64,000 bases of DNA from Pseudomonas sp. NBRC 111124. GTDB lineage: Bacteria; Pseudomonadota; Gammaproteobacteria; Pseudomonadales; Pseudomonadaceae. The position numbers and the translations under genes are program-made. The stretch is from positions 62,001 to 126,000 of the forward strand of contig NZ_BCBA01000013.1 of the NCBI RefSeq assembly GCF_001320245.1, given 5' to 3'. Positions 56,725 to 64,000 of the stretch are shown piece after piece. The number at the start of each line of letters is the position of its first letter. Position 1 is the stretch's first letter. Below the pieces are notes generated by a model. That model was not told the origin of the DNA. It made no database searches and saw only the letters and a list, made by a program, of their open reading frames with translations.

Positions 56725-57621
56725 CTACCCCTTGGCCGGCACTTGTGCAGAACGGAACCACCAGCCTTGCTGCATGCCCGCTGCCGCTAGCAGAATCAAC
56801 GCCACCCCCAGCCACTGCAACGGCGCCAGGCGGTGCCCGAACGCCACCCAGTCGACCAGGATCGCGGCAATCGGGTAGATGAACGACAGTGCACCGGTCA
56901 ACGCCGTGGGCAGGCGCTGGATAGCGCTGTACAGCAGCACGTACATCAACCCGGTGTGGACCATGCCCAGGGTCACCAGGCTGGCTAGGGCTGACGGTTC
57001 GCCAGGCAATCCACCAAGTTTCACCCACGGCGCCAGCAGCAGCACCCCGGTGGCAACCTGGATCAGCGCGATCAGGTGGGGCGGCGTGCCTTTCAGGCGT
57101 TTGATGATCAAGGCAGCAATGGCATAGAGAAACGCCGCACCCAGGGCCAGCGCAATGCCCACCAGATAGTCCTCACCACTGGCCTGACCGGCGCCGTGGG
57201 CACTGACGATGGCCAGCATGCCGAGGAACGCCACGCTCAGCCAGGTGACCTTGGCGGCGGTGATCTTCTCGCCCAGAAACAGCGCTGCCAGCCCTACCAG
57301 CATGAACGGCTGAACGTTGTACACCGCCGTGCCGATGGCAATCGACGCCCGCGAGTAGGAGGCGAACAGCAGCACCCAGTTACCGACGATGGCCACGCCG
57401 CTGGCGATGGCCAGCAGGAACGCCGTACGGGTGATCACACCCGGCTTGAGAAAACCGAACGCCGCGCAAATCACCAACAAGGTGCCAGTCCCGAACACGC
57501 ACCGCCAGAACACCACCTCCAGCACTGGCTGGCCCGACACCAGCACGAACCAGCCGATGGTCCCGGAAATCAGCATGGCGGCGACCATTTCCAGCGAGCC
57601 GCGGCGCAATGAACTGTCCAT
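56725..57621 (-). CDS. EamA-family (DMT) transporter
   Basis: Starting at 57621 (MDSSLRRGSLEMVAAMLISGTIGWFVL) after AGGGAGG gives 298 residues with ten helices in two EamA repeats. Such proteins export metabolites, often amino acids. The gene is divergent from an Lrp/AsnC regulator 133 bp away, a common arrangement for amino-acid exporters of this family. The substrate is unknown. Confidence 0.9.
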   Translation of the reverse strand: MDSSLRRGSLEMVAAMLISGTIGWFVLVSGQPVLEVVFWRCVFGTGTLLVICAAFGFLKPGVITRTAFLLAIASGVAIVGNWVLLFASYSRASIAIGTAVYNVQPFMLVGLAALFLGEKITAAKVTWLSVAFLGMLAIVSAHGAGQASGEDYLVGIALALGAAFLYAIAALIIKRLKGTPPHLIALIQVATGVLLLAPWVKLGGLPGEPSALASLVTLGMVHTGLMYVLLYSAIQRLPTALTGALSFIYPIAAILVDWVAFGHRLAPLQWLGVALILLAAAGMQQGWWFRSAQVPAKG

Positions 57622-57754
57622 CTCACACCTCCCTTGGATGATGGCCATAGTATGCGGAGGGTCGCCCCAAGCCTTCCAGCGGATAACCAAGGCATATCCG
57701 CCAGTTCACCTTTACTATCAAGGCAATTTCCTTGAACTGCCTGATGAGGTGCGC

Positions 57755-58192
57755 ATGACCGATGCCATTGACCAAATGCTGATCAACGCCTTGATGGAAG
57801 ACTCGCGCCGTTCGCTCAAAGCGCTGGCGCAGATCAGCGGCCTCTCGGCTCCCAGCGTCAGCGAGCGCCTGCGCCGTCTGGAAGAACGCGGCGTGCTGCG
57901 CGGCTACACCGTGGAGATCGACCCGCGCAGCTTCGGCTACCAGTTGCAGGCGATCGTGCGCATTCGCCCGCTGCCGGGCCAGTTGCAGGAAGTGGAGCGG
58001 CAGATCATCGCCATCCCCGAGTTCACCGAATGCGACAAGGTGACCGGCGAGGACTGCTTCATCGCGCGGCTGCATGTGCGATCGATGGAACAGCTCGATA
58101 CCCTGCTCGACCGCATCAATGTGCTGGCCGAAACCAATACCGCGATCATCAAGAAGAGCCCGGTGAAGCGACGGTTGCCGCCGATGGACTGA
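57755..58192 (+). CDS. Lrp/AsnC-family regulator
   Basis: Starting at 57755 with GAGG upstream gives 145 residues. An N-terminal winged helix (DQMLINALMEDSRRSLKALAQISGLSAPSVSERLRRLEERGVL) is followed by a RAM ligand domain (IVRIRPLPGQLQEVERQI, DCFIARLHV). It probably controls the divergent EamA transporter in response to an amino acid. The next gene downstream is 458 bp away with its own promoter. Confidence 0.92.
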   Translation: MTDAIDQMLINALMEDSRRSLKALAQISGLSAPSVSERLRRLEERGVLRGYTVEIDPRSFGYQLQAIVRIRPLPGQLQEVERQIIAIPEFTECDKVTGEDCFIARLHVRSMEQLDTLLDRINVLAETNTAIIKKSPVKRRLPPMD

Positions 58193-58225
58193 GTGTATCC
58201 ATTTACCTCGATAACTGGCTAATTT

Positions 58226-58235
58226 TTGTACACAT
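58226..58235. promoter_or_regulatory. TTGTATACAA-like site (TTGTACACAT)
   Basis: Two mismatches from the perfect box, 34 bp after the Lrp gene stop. Weak on its own; noted because a perfect box follows downstream. Confidence 0.3.
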
Positions 58236-58315
58236 AAATGTCACCATAAGTGCCACTTTTGTGTGCACTTTTCACGGTGACGCCCCAATACGTTACACAT
58301 CAAGCGCGTATAATT

Positions 58316-58331
58316 CTGACCAAACGATCAA
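58316..58331. promoter_or_regulatory. RutR-like site before the NCS1 permease gene (1)
   Basis: CTGACCAAACGATCAA matches 11 of the 14 fixed positions of TTGACCAnnTGGTCAA. Confidence 0.4.
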
Positions 58332-58357
58332 CTAACAAGCCAACTTAAAAATTAAAC

Positions 58358-58373
58358 CTGTTCACTTGGTCAA
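58358..58373. promoter_or_regulatory. RutR-like site before the NCS1 permease gene (2)
   Basis: CTGTTCACTTGGTCAA has a perfect right half (TGGTCAA) and 11 of 14 fixed positions overall. Confidence 0.4.
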
Positions 58374-58454
58374 CTAATATTCCCTTTATTTCATCAACTT
58401 AATTTTCAACTTGCTTAGATTCAAAATAGTGGCCAACTAAAAACTCGTTTTCCC

Positions 58455-58472
58455 CTGGCATGGAACTCGCTT
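58455..58472 (+). promoter_or_regulatory. Possible sigma54 promoter of the NCS1 permease gene
   Basis: CTGGCATG-GAAC-TCGCTT keeps GG and GC ten bases apart with one mismatch to TTGC. The start of transcription would be about 58482. Confidence 0.35.
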
Positions 58473-58487
58473 TTGTGTGTTCGTGTT

Positions 58488-58497
58488 TTGTATACAA
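58488..58497. promoter_or_regulatory. TTGTATACAA operator before the NCS1 permease gene
   Basis: Perfect palindrome, just downstream of the proposed sigma54 start, where a bound GntR-type repressor would block transcription. Confidence 0.65.
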
Positions 58498-58650
58498 GTT
58501 CTACAAAACATAAATACACAAGAACCCGCGACGCCGGCCTACACCGGCCGCCGCGCCCAGAACCCAGTGATGCCAAGCTGCACCGACGAGATGGCGAGCC
58601 CGTGCGCATGCCCGCTCATCGCAGTCCACGTGCATCAGGAGCCTGCCGGA

Positions 58651-60183
58651 ATGAGTACCAGCCTCGACCTTGCCCCTGAACTATCCGTTGCCAGCACCAG
58701 CCCCTCTTCCATCCTTTCAGGCGATATGCCGCCGCTCGGTCTGAGCCCGCGCCTGCATAACCGCGACCTCGCGCCTACCCGTATCGAAGGCCGCCGCTGG
58801 GGCGGCTACAGCATCTTTGCGCTGTGGACTAACGATGTGCACAACATTGCCAACTATTCCTTCGCCATGGGCTTGTTCGCCCTTGGCCTGGGTGGCTGGC
58901 AGATCTTGCTGTCGCTGGCGATCGGCGCGGCACTGGTGTACTTCTTCATGAACCTGTCCGGCTACATGGGGCAGAAGACCGGCGTGCCGTTCCCGGTGAT
59001 CAGCCGCATCGCCTTTGGCATCCATGGCGCGCAGATCCCGGCGCTGATCCGCGCGGTGATCGCCATCGCCTGGTTCGGCATCCAGACCTACCTGGCCTCC
59101 GTGGTGTTGCGCGTGCTGCTCACCGCCGTGTGGCCGCAAGTGGCGGCCTATGACCACGACAGCATCCTCGGCCTGTCGAGCCTGGGCTGGGTGTGCTTCG
59201 TGGCGATCTGGCTGGTGCAGCTGGTGATCCTTGCCTACGGCATGGAGATGGTGCGCCGCTACGAGGCCTTCGCCGGCCCGGTGATCCTGCTGACTGTGGC
59301 CAGCCTCGCGGTGTTCATGTACGTCCAGGCCGGCGCGCGCATCGCCTGGTCGGTAGCCGAGCCGCTGACCGGCTATGAGATGTGGCGCAACATCTTCGCC
59401 GGCGGTGCCCTGTGGCTAGCCATCTACGGCACCCTGGTGCTGAACTTCTGCGACTTCGCCCGCTCTTCGCCGTGCCGCAAGACCATCCGCGTCGGCAACT
59501 TCTGGGGCCTGCCGGTGAACATCCTGGTATTCGCCATGATCACCGTGGTGCTGTGCGGCGCGCAGTTCCAGATCAACGGCCAGATCATCGACAGCCCGAC
59601 CCAGATCGTCGCCAGCATCCCCAGCACAGCGTTCCTGGTGCTCGGCTGCCTGGCCTTCCTGATCGTCACCGTAGCGGTAAACATCATGGCCAACTTCGTT
59701 GCCCCGGCGTTCGTGCTGAGCAACCTGGCACCACGCCACCTCAACTTCCGCCGCGCCGGGCTGATCAGCGCGACCCTGGCGGTACTGATCCTGCCGTGGA
59801 ACCTCTACAACAGCCCGCTGGTGATCGTGTATTTCCTGTCCGGCCTGGGCGCCCTGCTCGGCCCACTCTACGGGGTGATCATGGCCGACTACTGGTTGCT
59901 GCGCAAAGGCCGTATCAACGTGCCGGAGCTGTACACCGAGCACCCCACCGGCGCCTACCACTACAGCAAAGGCATCAACCTGCGCGCCGTGGCCGCCTTC
60001 GCGCCAGCGGCGCTGCTGGCCATCATCCTGGCGCTGGTGCCGAACTTCCACGGTATCGCGCCGTTTTCCTGGCTGATCGGCGCCGGCATCGCTGCCGCGG
60101 TGTACCTGCTGATCGCCCCGCGCAATCGCCAATACCACGACGTCAGCGGCGAGTGCATCGCCATCGACCACAGCAGCCATTGA
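58651..60183 (+). CDS. NCS1-family nucleobase/hydantoin/allantoin permease
   Basis: Starting at 58651 with AGGAG at 58637-58641 gives 510 residues and 12 membrane segments. The NCS1 helix-1 motif WGGYSIFALWTNDVHNIANYSFA and the GPLYGVIMADYWLLRKGRINVPELY segment are clear. NCS1 members carry cytosine, uracil, allantoin or hydantoins with H+ or Na+. Adjacent racemase-fold and D-amino-acid oxidase genes favour a hydantoin- or allantoin-like substrate. Which one is inference. Confidence 0.9.
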   Translation: MSTSLDLAPELSVASTSPSSILSGDMPPLGLSPRLHNRDLAPTRIEGRRWGGYSIFALWTNDVHNIANYSFAMGLFALGLGGWQILLSLAIGAALVYFFMNLSGYMGQKTGVPFPVISRIAFGIHGAQIPALIRAVIAIAWFGIQTYLASVVLRVLLTAVWPQVAAYDHDSILGLSSLGWVCFVAIWLVQLVILAYGMEMVRRYEAFAGPVILLTVASLAVFMYVQAGARIAWSVAEPLTGYEMWRNIFAGGALWLAIYGTLVLNFCDFARSSPCRKTIRVGNFWGLPVNILVFAMITVVLCGAQFQINGQIIDSPTQIVASIPSTAFLVLGCLAFLIVTVAVNIMANFVAPAFVLSNLAPRHLNFRRAGLISATLAVLILPWNLYNSPLVIVYFLSGLGALLGPLYGVIMADYWLLRKGRINVPELYTEHPTGAYHYSKGINLRAVAAFAPAALLAIILALVPNFHGIAPFSWLIGAGIAAAVYLLIAPRNRQYHDVSGECIAIDHSSH

Positions 60184-60199
60184 TCAAGGAGGACTGCCC

Positions 60200-60928
60200 A
60201 TGCGTATTCTGATCGCCAACGTCAACACCACCGAAGCCATCACCGACGCCATTGCCGAGCAGGCGCGCAGCGTCGCGGCGCCCGGCACGGAAATCATCGG
60301 CCTGACCCCTTGGTTCGGCGCCGAGTCGGTGGAGGGCAACTTCGAGAGCTACCTGGCCGCCATCGCCGTGATGGACCGGGTGCTGGCCTATGACGGCCCG
60401 TACGATGCCGTGATCCAGGCCGGCTATGGCGAACATGGCCGCGAAGGCCTGCAGGAGCTGCTCAACGTGCCAGTGGTGGACATCACGGATGCCGCCGCCA
60501 GCACCGCCATGTACCTGGGCCACGCCTATTCCGTGGTGACCACCTTGGACCGCACCGTGCCGCTGATCGAAGACCGCCTGAAACTGTCCGGGCTGTATGA
60601 CCGTTGCGCCTCGGTGCGAGCCAGTGGCCTGGCGGTGCTGGAGCTGGAAGAAGACCCTCTGCGCGCAGTGGAGGCCATCGTCGAGCAAGCCGAGCGTGCC
60701 GTGCGTGACGACAAGGCCGAGGTGATCTGCCTGGGCTGTGGCGGCATGGCCGGGCTGGACGAGCAGATCCGCCAGCGTACCGGGGTGCCGGTGGTCGATG
60801 GCGTGAGCGCGGCGGTGACCATTGCCGAGTCGCTGGTGCGGATGGGGCTCAGCACTTCCAAGGTGCGGACTTATGCCACACCACGGGCGAAGAAAGTGCT
60901 GGGCTGGCCGATGAAGTTCGGGCGCTAG
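60200..60928 (+). CDS. Asp/Glu/hydantoin racemase superfamily protein lacking the first catalytic Cys
   Basis: The 242-residue protein opens MRILIANVNTTEAITDAIA and matches hydantoin/allantoin racemases in length and layout. Those enzymes use two cysteines (about 76 and 181 in hydantoin racemase). Here the second is kept (Cys180 in LGCGG), but the first is Gly75 in IQAGYGEHG. A single Cys with Gly at the other site is the arrangement of arylmalonate decarboxylase, so racemisation by the usual two-base mechanism is unlikely. It follows the NCS1 permease by 16 nt with AAGGAGG, so the two are co-expressed. Confidence 0.85.
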   Translation: MRILIANVNTTEAITDAIAEQARSVAAPGTEIIGLTPWFGAESVEGNFESYLAAIAVMDRVLAYDGPYDAVIQAGYGEHGREGLQELLNVPVVDITDAAASTAMYLGHAYSVVTTLDRTVPLIEDRLKLSGLYDRCASVRASGLAVLELEEDPLRAVEAIVEQAERAVRDDKAEVICLGCGGMAGLDEQIRQRTGVPVVDGVSAAVTIAESLVRMGLSTSKVRTYATPRAKKVLGWPMKFGR

Positions 60929-60937
60929 GCAGCTTCG

Positions 60938-61024
60938 CCTGCGCTGGCCCTTTCGCGGGGCAAGCCCGCTCCTACAGGCATCCTTCTGTAGGAGCGGGCG
61001 TGCCCCGCGAAAGGGCCGGCACAA
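60938..61024. repeat. REP pair, GGGCTTGCCCCGCG / GGGCGTGCCCCGCG type
   Basis: CTTTCGCGGGGCAAGCCCGCTCC and inverted GTAGGAGCGGGCGTGCCCCG (from about 60987) with a very short spacer, between the convergent racemase-like and DadA-like genes. Confidence 0.88.
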
Positions 61025-62215
61025 TCAATACAGCAATCGAGCCAGTCGCTCGCCGCTGCCACATGCCAAGGTAAACCCCAAGGCCCCATGCCCGAGGTTC
61101 AGCCACAGGTTGCGATAGGCTGAGGCACCCACAATCGGCACCCCGGTCGGCGTCGCCGGACGCATCCCCGCCCACTCCACCGCCGTTGCGTAATCCGCAG
61201 CCTGCGGCAACGTCTCCAGCGCCTGCCGCCGCATGCTGTCGAGCCGGTGCGCATCCACCGTTTCGTCGTAGCCAACGATATCCACCATCGCCGCCACCCG
61301 CAGTTGCTGGTCAAGCCGTGCGTAGACGATCTTGCGCTCATAGTCGGTGATGCTGAGTTCCGGCGCCCGATGCGTCGTGCCAATGCCTGCGGTCAGGCTG
61401 TAACCCTTGAGCGGATAGACCGGCAGCCGCAGCCCCGGCAAGGCAAGCCCGGCACTTCGATGTCCGGCACATAGCACCAGGCGCTCAACCTCCAACTGTT
61501 CATGCCCCAGCCGCAGTGCCACCACCTGATCATCACGGGTGATCAGGCGGGTGACCGGGCTGCCCAGCAGGAAGCGGCACTGCCCCGACGCGCGCAAACG
61601 CTCTGCCAGCCGCTCGCAGAAGCGATGGCAATCTGCGACTTCCTCTTCCGGAGTCAGCACCGCGCCAATAAAAGGCGCATCCGCCAATGCCGGTTCCAGC
61701 GCCCTGACCTCGCTGGCATCGAGTACCTGCTGATGATCGGCATCGAGCAGATGCTCACGGCCATGAGCGAACGCCCGCTCACTGCGAAATGCCACCAGCT
61801 TGCCGTTCTGCCGCCAGGCGAAGTCACTCAGCCCGTCGTCTTCACGCCAGCGCTTCAGCGTGGCCTGGCTGTGCAAGGCCAGCGCCAACAGCTGTGCGGC
61901 GTTACGGCGATTGACGCTGCTGCGGCACGCCATCACGAACGCCAGCAACCAGCGCCACTGGGCAGGGTCCAGGCGCAAACGCAAGCGCAGCGGCGAGTCG
62001 CCCCGCAATAGCCAGCCAAGCGCCTGCCACGGCACACCGGCATCGGCCAGCGGCGCCACATACCGATAGGAAAGCTGCCCGCCATTGGCGAAGCTGGTCG
62101 CCGAGGCGAGCTGGTCTCGCGCCTCGACCAGCACCACCGACAGGCCTTCGCGCACCAGCGCATAGGCCGTCGCCAGGCCGACCACGCCGCCGCCGATCAC
62201 CGTCACCTGTTGCAT
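61025..62215 (-). CDS. FAD-dependent D-amino acid dehydrogenase (DadA-like)
   Basis: Starting at the ATG at 62215 (a GTG one codon upstream is possible) gives 396 residues. The dinucleotide-binding GGGVVGLATAYALVREG begins at residue 8, a DAO-fold body follows, and the C-terminal NLWLNLGHGALGFTLACGSGERLA is typical of DadA-type enzymes. It oxidises D-amino acids to keto acids and ammonia, donating electrons to the membrane. It is probably a second DadA-like enzyme, not the dadAX alanine system, since no dadX-type racemase lies beside it. Confidence 0.88.
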   Translation of the reverse strand: MQQVTVIGGGVVGLATAYALVREGLSVVLVEARDQLASATSFANGGQLSYRYVAPLADAGVPWQALGWLLRGDSPLRLRLRLDPAQWRWLLAFVMACRSSVNRRNAAQLLALALHSQATLKRWREDDGLSDFAWRQNGKLVAFRSERAFAHGREHLLDADHQQVLDASEVRALEPALADAPFIGAVLTPEEEVADCHRFCERLAERLRASGQCRFLLGSPVTRLITRDDQVVALRLGHEQLEVERLVLCAGHRSAGLALPGLRLPVYPLKGYSLTAGIGTTHRAPELSITDYERKIVYARLDQQLRVAAMVDIVGYDETVDAHRLDSMRRQALETLPQAADYATAVEWAGMRPATPTGVPIVGASAYRNLWLNLGHGALGFTLACGSGERLARLLY

Positions 62216-62262
62216 CACTGCTCATCCTTGTCGTGGCTTCCTGCCAAGACAGTAACAGCGGA

Positions 62263-62925
62263 TCAGGTCGGGCAGCTATGGGCTCCGCCATTCAGGCCCT
62301 GGCGGACGTTACGGCTGAGCAGGCTGGCCTTGCCGTCGTGCCAGGTCAGGGTGAGGACGTAGAGGGTATCGAAATCGTCACCGCTCCAGTCTTCGGTAAT
62401 CACCCGCTCATCGCCCAACGCCTTGCCGGCCACGGCATTGATCAGCTCGGGCAGGTAGCCGTGGGACCAGGCAGTATAGACCGTGGCATTGCGATACTTC
62501 TCGCTGACCAGTTCGTCGGCGAGGTCGTCGGTGTCGTTGGCGGCAAAGTCGATGTTGACCGGCAAACCCAGGCGAATGGCGCTGGGGGTGATGGTCATCA
62601 GCGGGCGGATGTAGCTGTAGCTCTGGTCCTGGCTGCCTTCCTCGACATACCGCGAGGGGTTGGCCGCGAACACGTAATCCGCCTTGCCGAAGCGCTCTGG
62701 CAGCAAGGTGGCCAGGTCCAGCGCGCGATTGAGCCCCTGGCAGTTCAGTTGCCCCAGGCCTTCACCGGGCTTTTCGGCATGACGCAGAAATACCAGCGTC
62801 TGGGTGCCGTCGACCGGTTGAGCGCGGCTTTCGACCACTTCCAGTGCCAACGGCACCGCCGTGGCGACGAGGGCCAGGCTGAGCACCAGGCGGCGGCGAC
62901 GTCGAAGGAAAGATGGCAACTTCAT
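62263..62925 (-). CDS. Histidine phosphatase superfamily protein, exported or anchored
   Basis: Starting at 62925 (MKLPSFLRRRRRLVLSLALVATAVPLALEVVESRAQ) gives 220 residues with an Arg-rich N-terminus and one hydrophobic signal/anchor. The phosphohistidine motif appears as FLRHAEKPGEG, with a second His in AWSHGYLPEL. The family includes phosphatases and mutases; the extracytoplasmic location suggests a periplasmic phosphatase. The substrate is unknown. Confidence 0.8.
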   Translation of the reverse strand: MKLPSFLRRRRRLVLSLALVATAVPLALEVVESRAQPVDGTQTLVFLRHAEKPGEGLGQLNCQGLNRALDLATLLPERFGKADYVFAANPSRYVEEGSQDQSYSYIRPLMTITPSAIRLGLPVNIDFAANDTDDLADELVSEKYRNATVYTAWSHGYLPELINAVAGKALGDERVITEDWSGDDFDTLYVLTLTWHDGKASLLSRNVRQGLNGGAHSCPT

Positions 62926-63152
62926 GTAGGCAGGCTCTTGTGGCAAAAAGTATCTGGATACCCGCCACATTGCCCCGCGGCCTATGCCGCAGGGCATCCG
63001 TGTTAGTGATTGCCATCCTTGGCAACGAGCAGGACTCAGAGTGTCCTTAACCCGTTTGGTTCCTCCCTGAGTGTGGATGCCGTTCCCTGGGCAAGGATCA
63101 GGTTAGAGCAGGCGTGTTGCGGAAATATTTAAGGCTGGAGGCCCCACCACAA

Positions 63153-63491
63153 TCAATCATCCCGCGTCAGCACTTCCAGCAACTCGATCTCAAAGGTCAG
63201 ATCCGAATTCGGCGGAATCGCCCCCACGCTGCGCTCGCCATACCCCAGGTGCGCGGGCACCTGCAGCTTGCGCTTGCCGCCCACACGCATGCCCATCAGC
63301 CCCTGGTCCCAGCCTTTGATGACACGGCCAGTGCCGATTACGCACTGGAACGGTTTGCCACGCGCCCATGACGAGTCGAACTCGCTGCCGTCGGCCAGCC
63401 AGCCGGTGTACTGGGTGGTAATCAGGGCGCCTTTGACGGCGGCCTTGCCTTCGCCTTCGACGAGGTCGGTGATTTGCAGTTCGCTGCTCAT
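63153..63491 (-). CDS. FKBP-type peptidyl-prolyl isomerase
   Basis: This 112-residue single-domain FKBP contains the segments TTQYTGWLADGSEFDSS, FQCVIGTGRVIKGWDQGLMGMRVGGKRKL and PAHLGYGERSVGAIPPNSDLTFEIELLEV with the active-site aromatic residues. It has no signal peptide, so it should act in the cytoplasm on proline isomerisation. It lies downstream of a broken transporter gene. Confidence 0.93.
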   Translation of the reverse strand: MSSELQITDLVEGEGKAAVKGALITTQYTGWLADGSEFDSSWARGKPFQCVIGTGRVIKGWDQGLMGMRVGGKRKLQVPAHLGYGERSVGAIPPNSDLTFEIELLEVLTRDD

Positions 63492-63530
63492 GGGCAGGCT
63501 CCAACGCTGAAATTCAAGGGCGCCGTTTTC

Positions 63531-63716
63531 TCAGGAATGCACGGGTTTGGCAAGTTCGCGTGGCGTGCCGTGCTGACGCATCGACCACACCACCCCGCCG
63601 ATCACCAGAATGATCGCCGCCGCTTCCAGCAGGCTTGGCCCGGCCTGGCGCCAGAGGAAGGCATACAACAACGCGAACAGGGTCTCGAACACGATCAGCT
63701 GCCCGCTCAAGCATTC
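63531..63716 (-). pseudogene. C-terminal remnant of an EamA/DMT transporter
   Basis: Only about 60 codons align with the end of EamA exporters: LSGQLIVFETLFALLYAFLWRQAG followed by a last helix AAAIILVIGGVVWSM and a charged tail. Upstream of about 63716 the frame stays open but reads as unrelated sequence (to 63869) running into the neighbouring GFA-family gene, and no earlier EamA helices are present. A deletion has removed the 5' part. Confidence 0.7.
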
Positions 63717-63808
63717 CGCTCCTGTTCGTGGATGCGCGCAGGCTACCTCTGTAGCGGGGCTGGCGGCAAAGAATCTTTGCGCATGCAGGCATTGCAGTGG
63801 GGAATGGC

Positions 63809-64000
63809 TCAGCCGAACTGCTCGAACGCTTGTTCGCCGGTCAGCTCCTTGGTCTGGTTGGCAAAGCAATACCAGGCGGGCTTCTGCTCGACGAAGATCT
63901 GCAGGTCGAAGTCCCAGGCCTCGTCGCCATCCAGCAGGCCCACAGGGACCGCGTAGTGGTCTTTATCCTTCAGCCGGTAATAGAGGTGCGTGCCGCAACG
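63809..64000 (-). CDS. GFA-family protein (glutathione-dependent formaldehyde-activating type), 5' part outside window
   Basis: The minus-strand frame entering at 64000 encodes 63 residues, starting RCGTHLYYRLKDKDHYAVPVG and ending EQAFEQFG. CGTHLYYR with Cys plus the following LLDG and QIFVEQKPAWYCFANQT segments match the C-terminal half of the GFA/CENP-V zinc domain. The N-terminus with the first zinc cysteines lies beyond the window. Confidence 0.75.
   Translation of the reverse strand, partial: RCGTHLYYRLKDKDHYAVPVGLLDGDEAWDFDLQIFVEQKPAWYCFANQTKELTGEQAFEQFG

Larger units (their letters stand above)
58193..58650. promoter_or_regulatory. Long AT-rich regulatory region of the NCS1 permease gene
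   Basis: 458 bp without a gene, clearly AT-rich up to about 58500. It contains TTGTACACAT (58226-58235), two RutR-like sites (58316-58331 and 58358-58373), a sigma54-like CTGGCATGGAACTCGCTTT (58456-58474; GG-N10-GC), and the perfect TTGTATACAA at 58488-58497. The last 150 bp before the start are an untranslated leader if transcription begins near 58482. Confidence 0.55.

Overview
The window reads as chromosome of a pseudomonad of the Pseudomonas putida group. The evidence is high GC, the gene order ccoI-ccoS-hemN-anr-apt-recR, dnaX-ybaB-4.5S RNA-ligA-zipA-smc, and many P. putida-type REP repeats (core GTAGGAGCGG plus a GC-rich arm) between genes. Almost every base is assigned to ordinary chromosomal genes. 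I see no prophage, insertion sequence, CRISPR array, tRNA or rRNA.

Layout. 1-6.7 kb: the end of the cbb3-oxidase assembly cluster (ccoI, ccoS, a TauE/SafE-like membrane protein), oxygen-independent hemN with a perfect Anr box, anr, apt and recR. 6.7-9.2 kb: an MHS transporter and a divergent proC-like gene lying between recR and ybaB. 9.2-21.4 kb: ybaB, dnaX, a periplasmic binding protein, a DUF6124 gene with a structured leader, 4.5S RNA, ligA, zipA, smc and a GntR regulator. 21.7-38.9 kb: purine catabolism: xdhABC, guaD, aqpZ, a second GntR regulator, an AzgA-like permease, hiuH, puuE, uraD, allA, the membrane urate oxidase puuD, an NCS2 permease and two tandem Tsx-like porins. 39-43.1 kb: a small membrane protein, a phosphoglycerol-transferase-like sulfatase, a DUF808 protein and a RutR-like TetR regulator. 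43.2-52.4 kb: glyoxylate disposal (glcG-like gene, gcl, hyi, glxR, ttuD, pykF), a urea transporter and a K+ channel. 52.4-57.6 kb: sbp, an MscS-family channel, an RlmI-like methyltransferase and an EamA exporter. 57.7-62.2 kb: an Lrp regulator, an NCS1 permease, an Asp/Glu/hydantoin-racemase-fold protein and a DadA-like oxidase. 62.2-64 kb: a histidine phosphatase, FKBP, a broken EamA gene and the end of a GFA-family gene.

How it works together. The central 30 kb encodes nearly the whole route guanine/hypoxanthine -> xanthine -> urate -> 5-hydroxyisourate -> OHCU -> allantoin -> allantoate, then ureidoglycolate -> glyoxylate + urea, then glyoxylate -> tartronate semialdehyde -> glycerate -> 2-phosphoglycerate -> pyruvate, with uptake systems for purines, nucleosides and urea. 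The one missing step is allantoicase: uraD and allA are only 50 bp apart. Two operator families recur at these promoters and suggest a shared regulon. One is TTGTATACAA, typical of FCD-type GntR regulators. The other is TGAC-N6-GTCA, resembling the RutR operator.

The best leads for something undescribed are: the two-operator purine/glyoxylate/NCS1 regulon; the racemase-fold protein with Gly75 in place of the first catalytic Cys; the hairpin-rich leader of the DUF6124 gene; and the divergent MHS/proC-like pair with repeated GGTTGCACC boxes that splits the dnaX-ybaB-recR group. I found no defence or other multi-gene system that I would call new.
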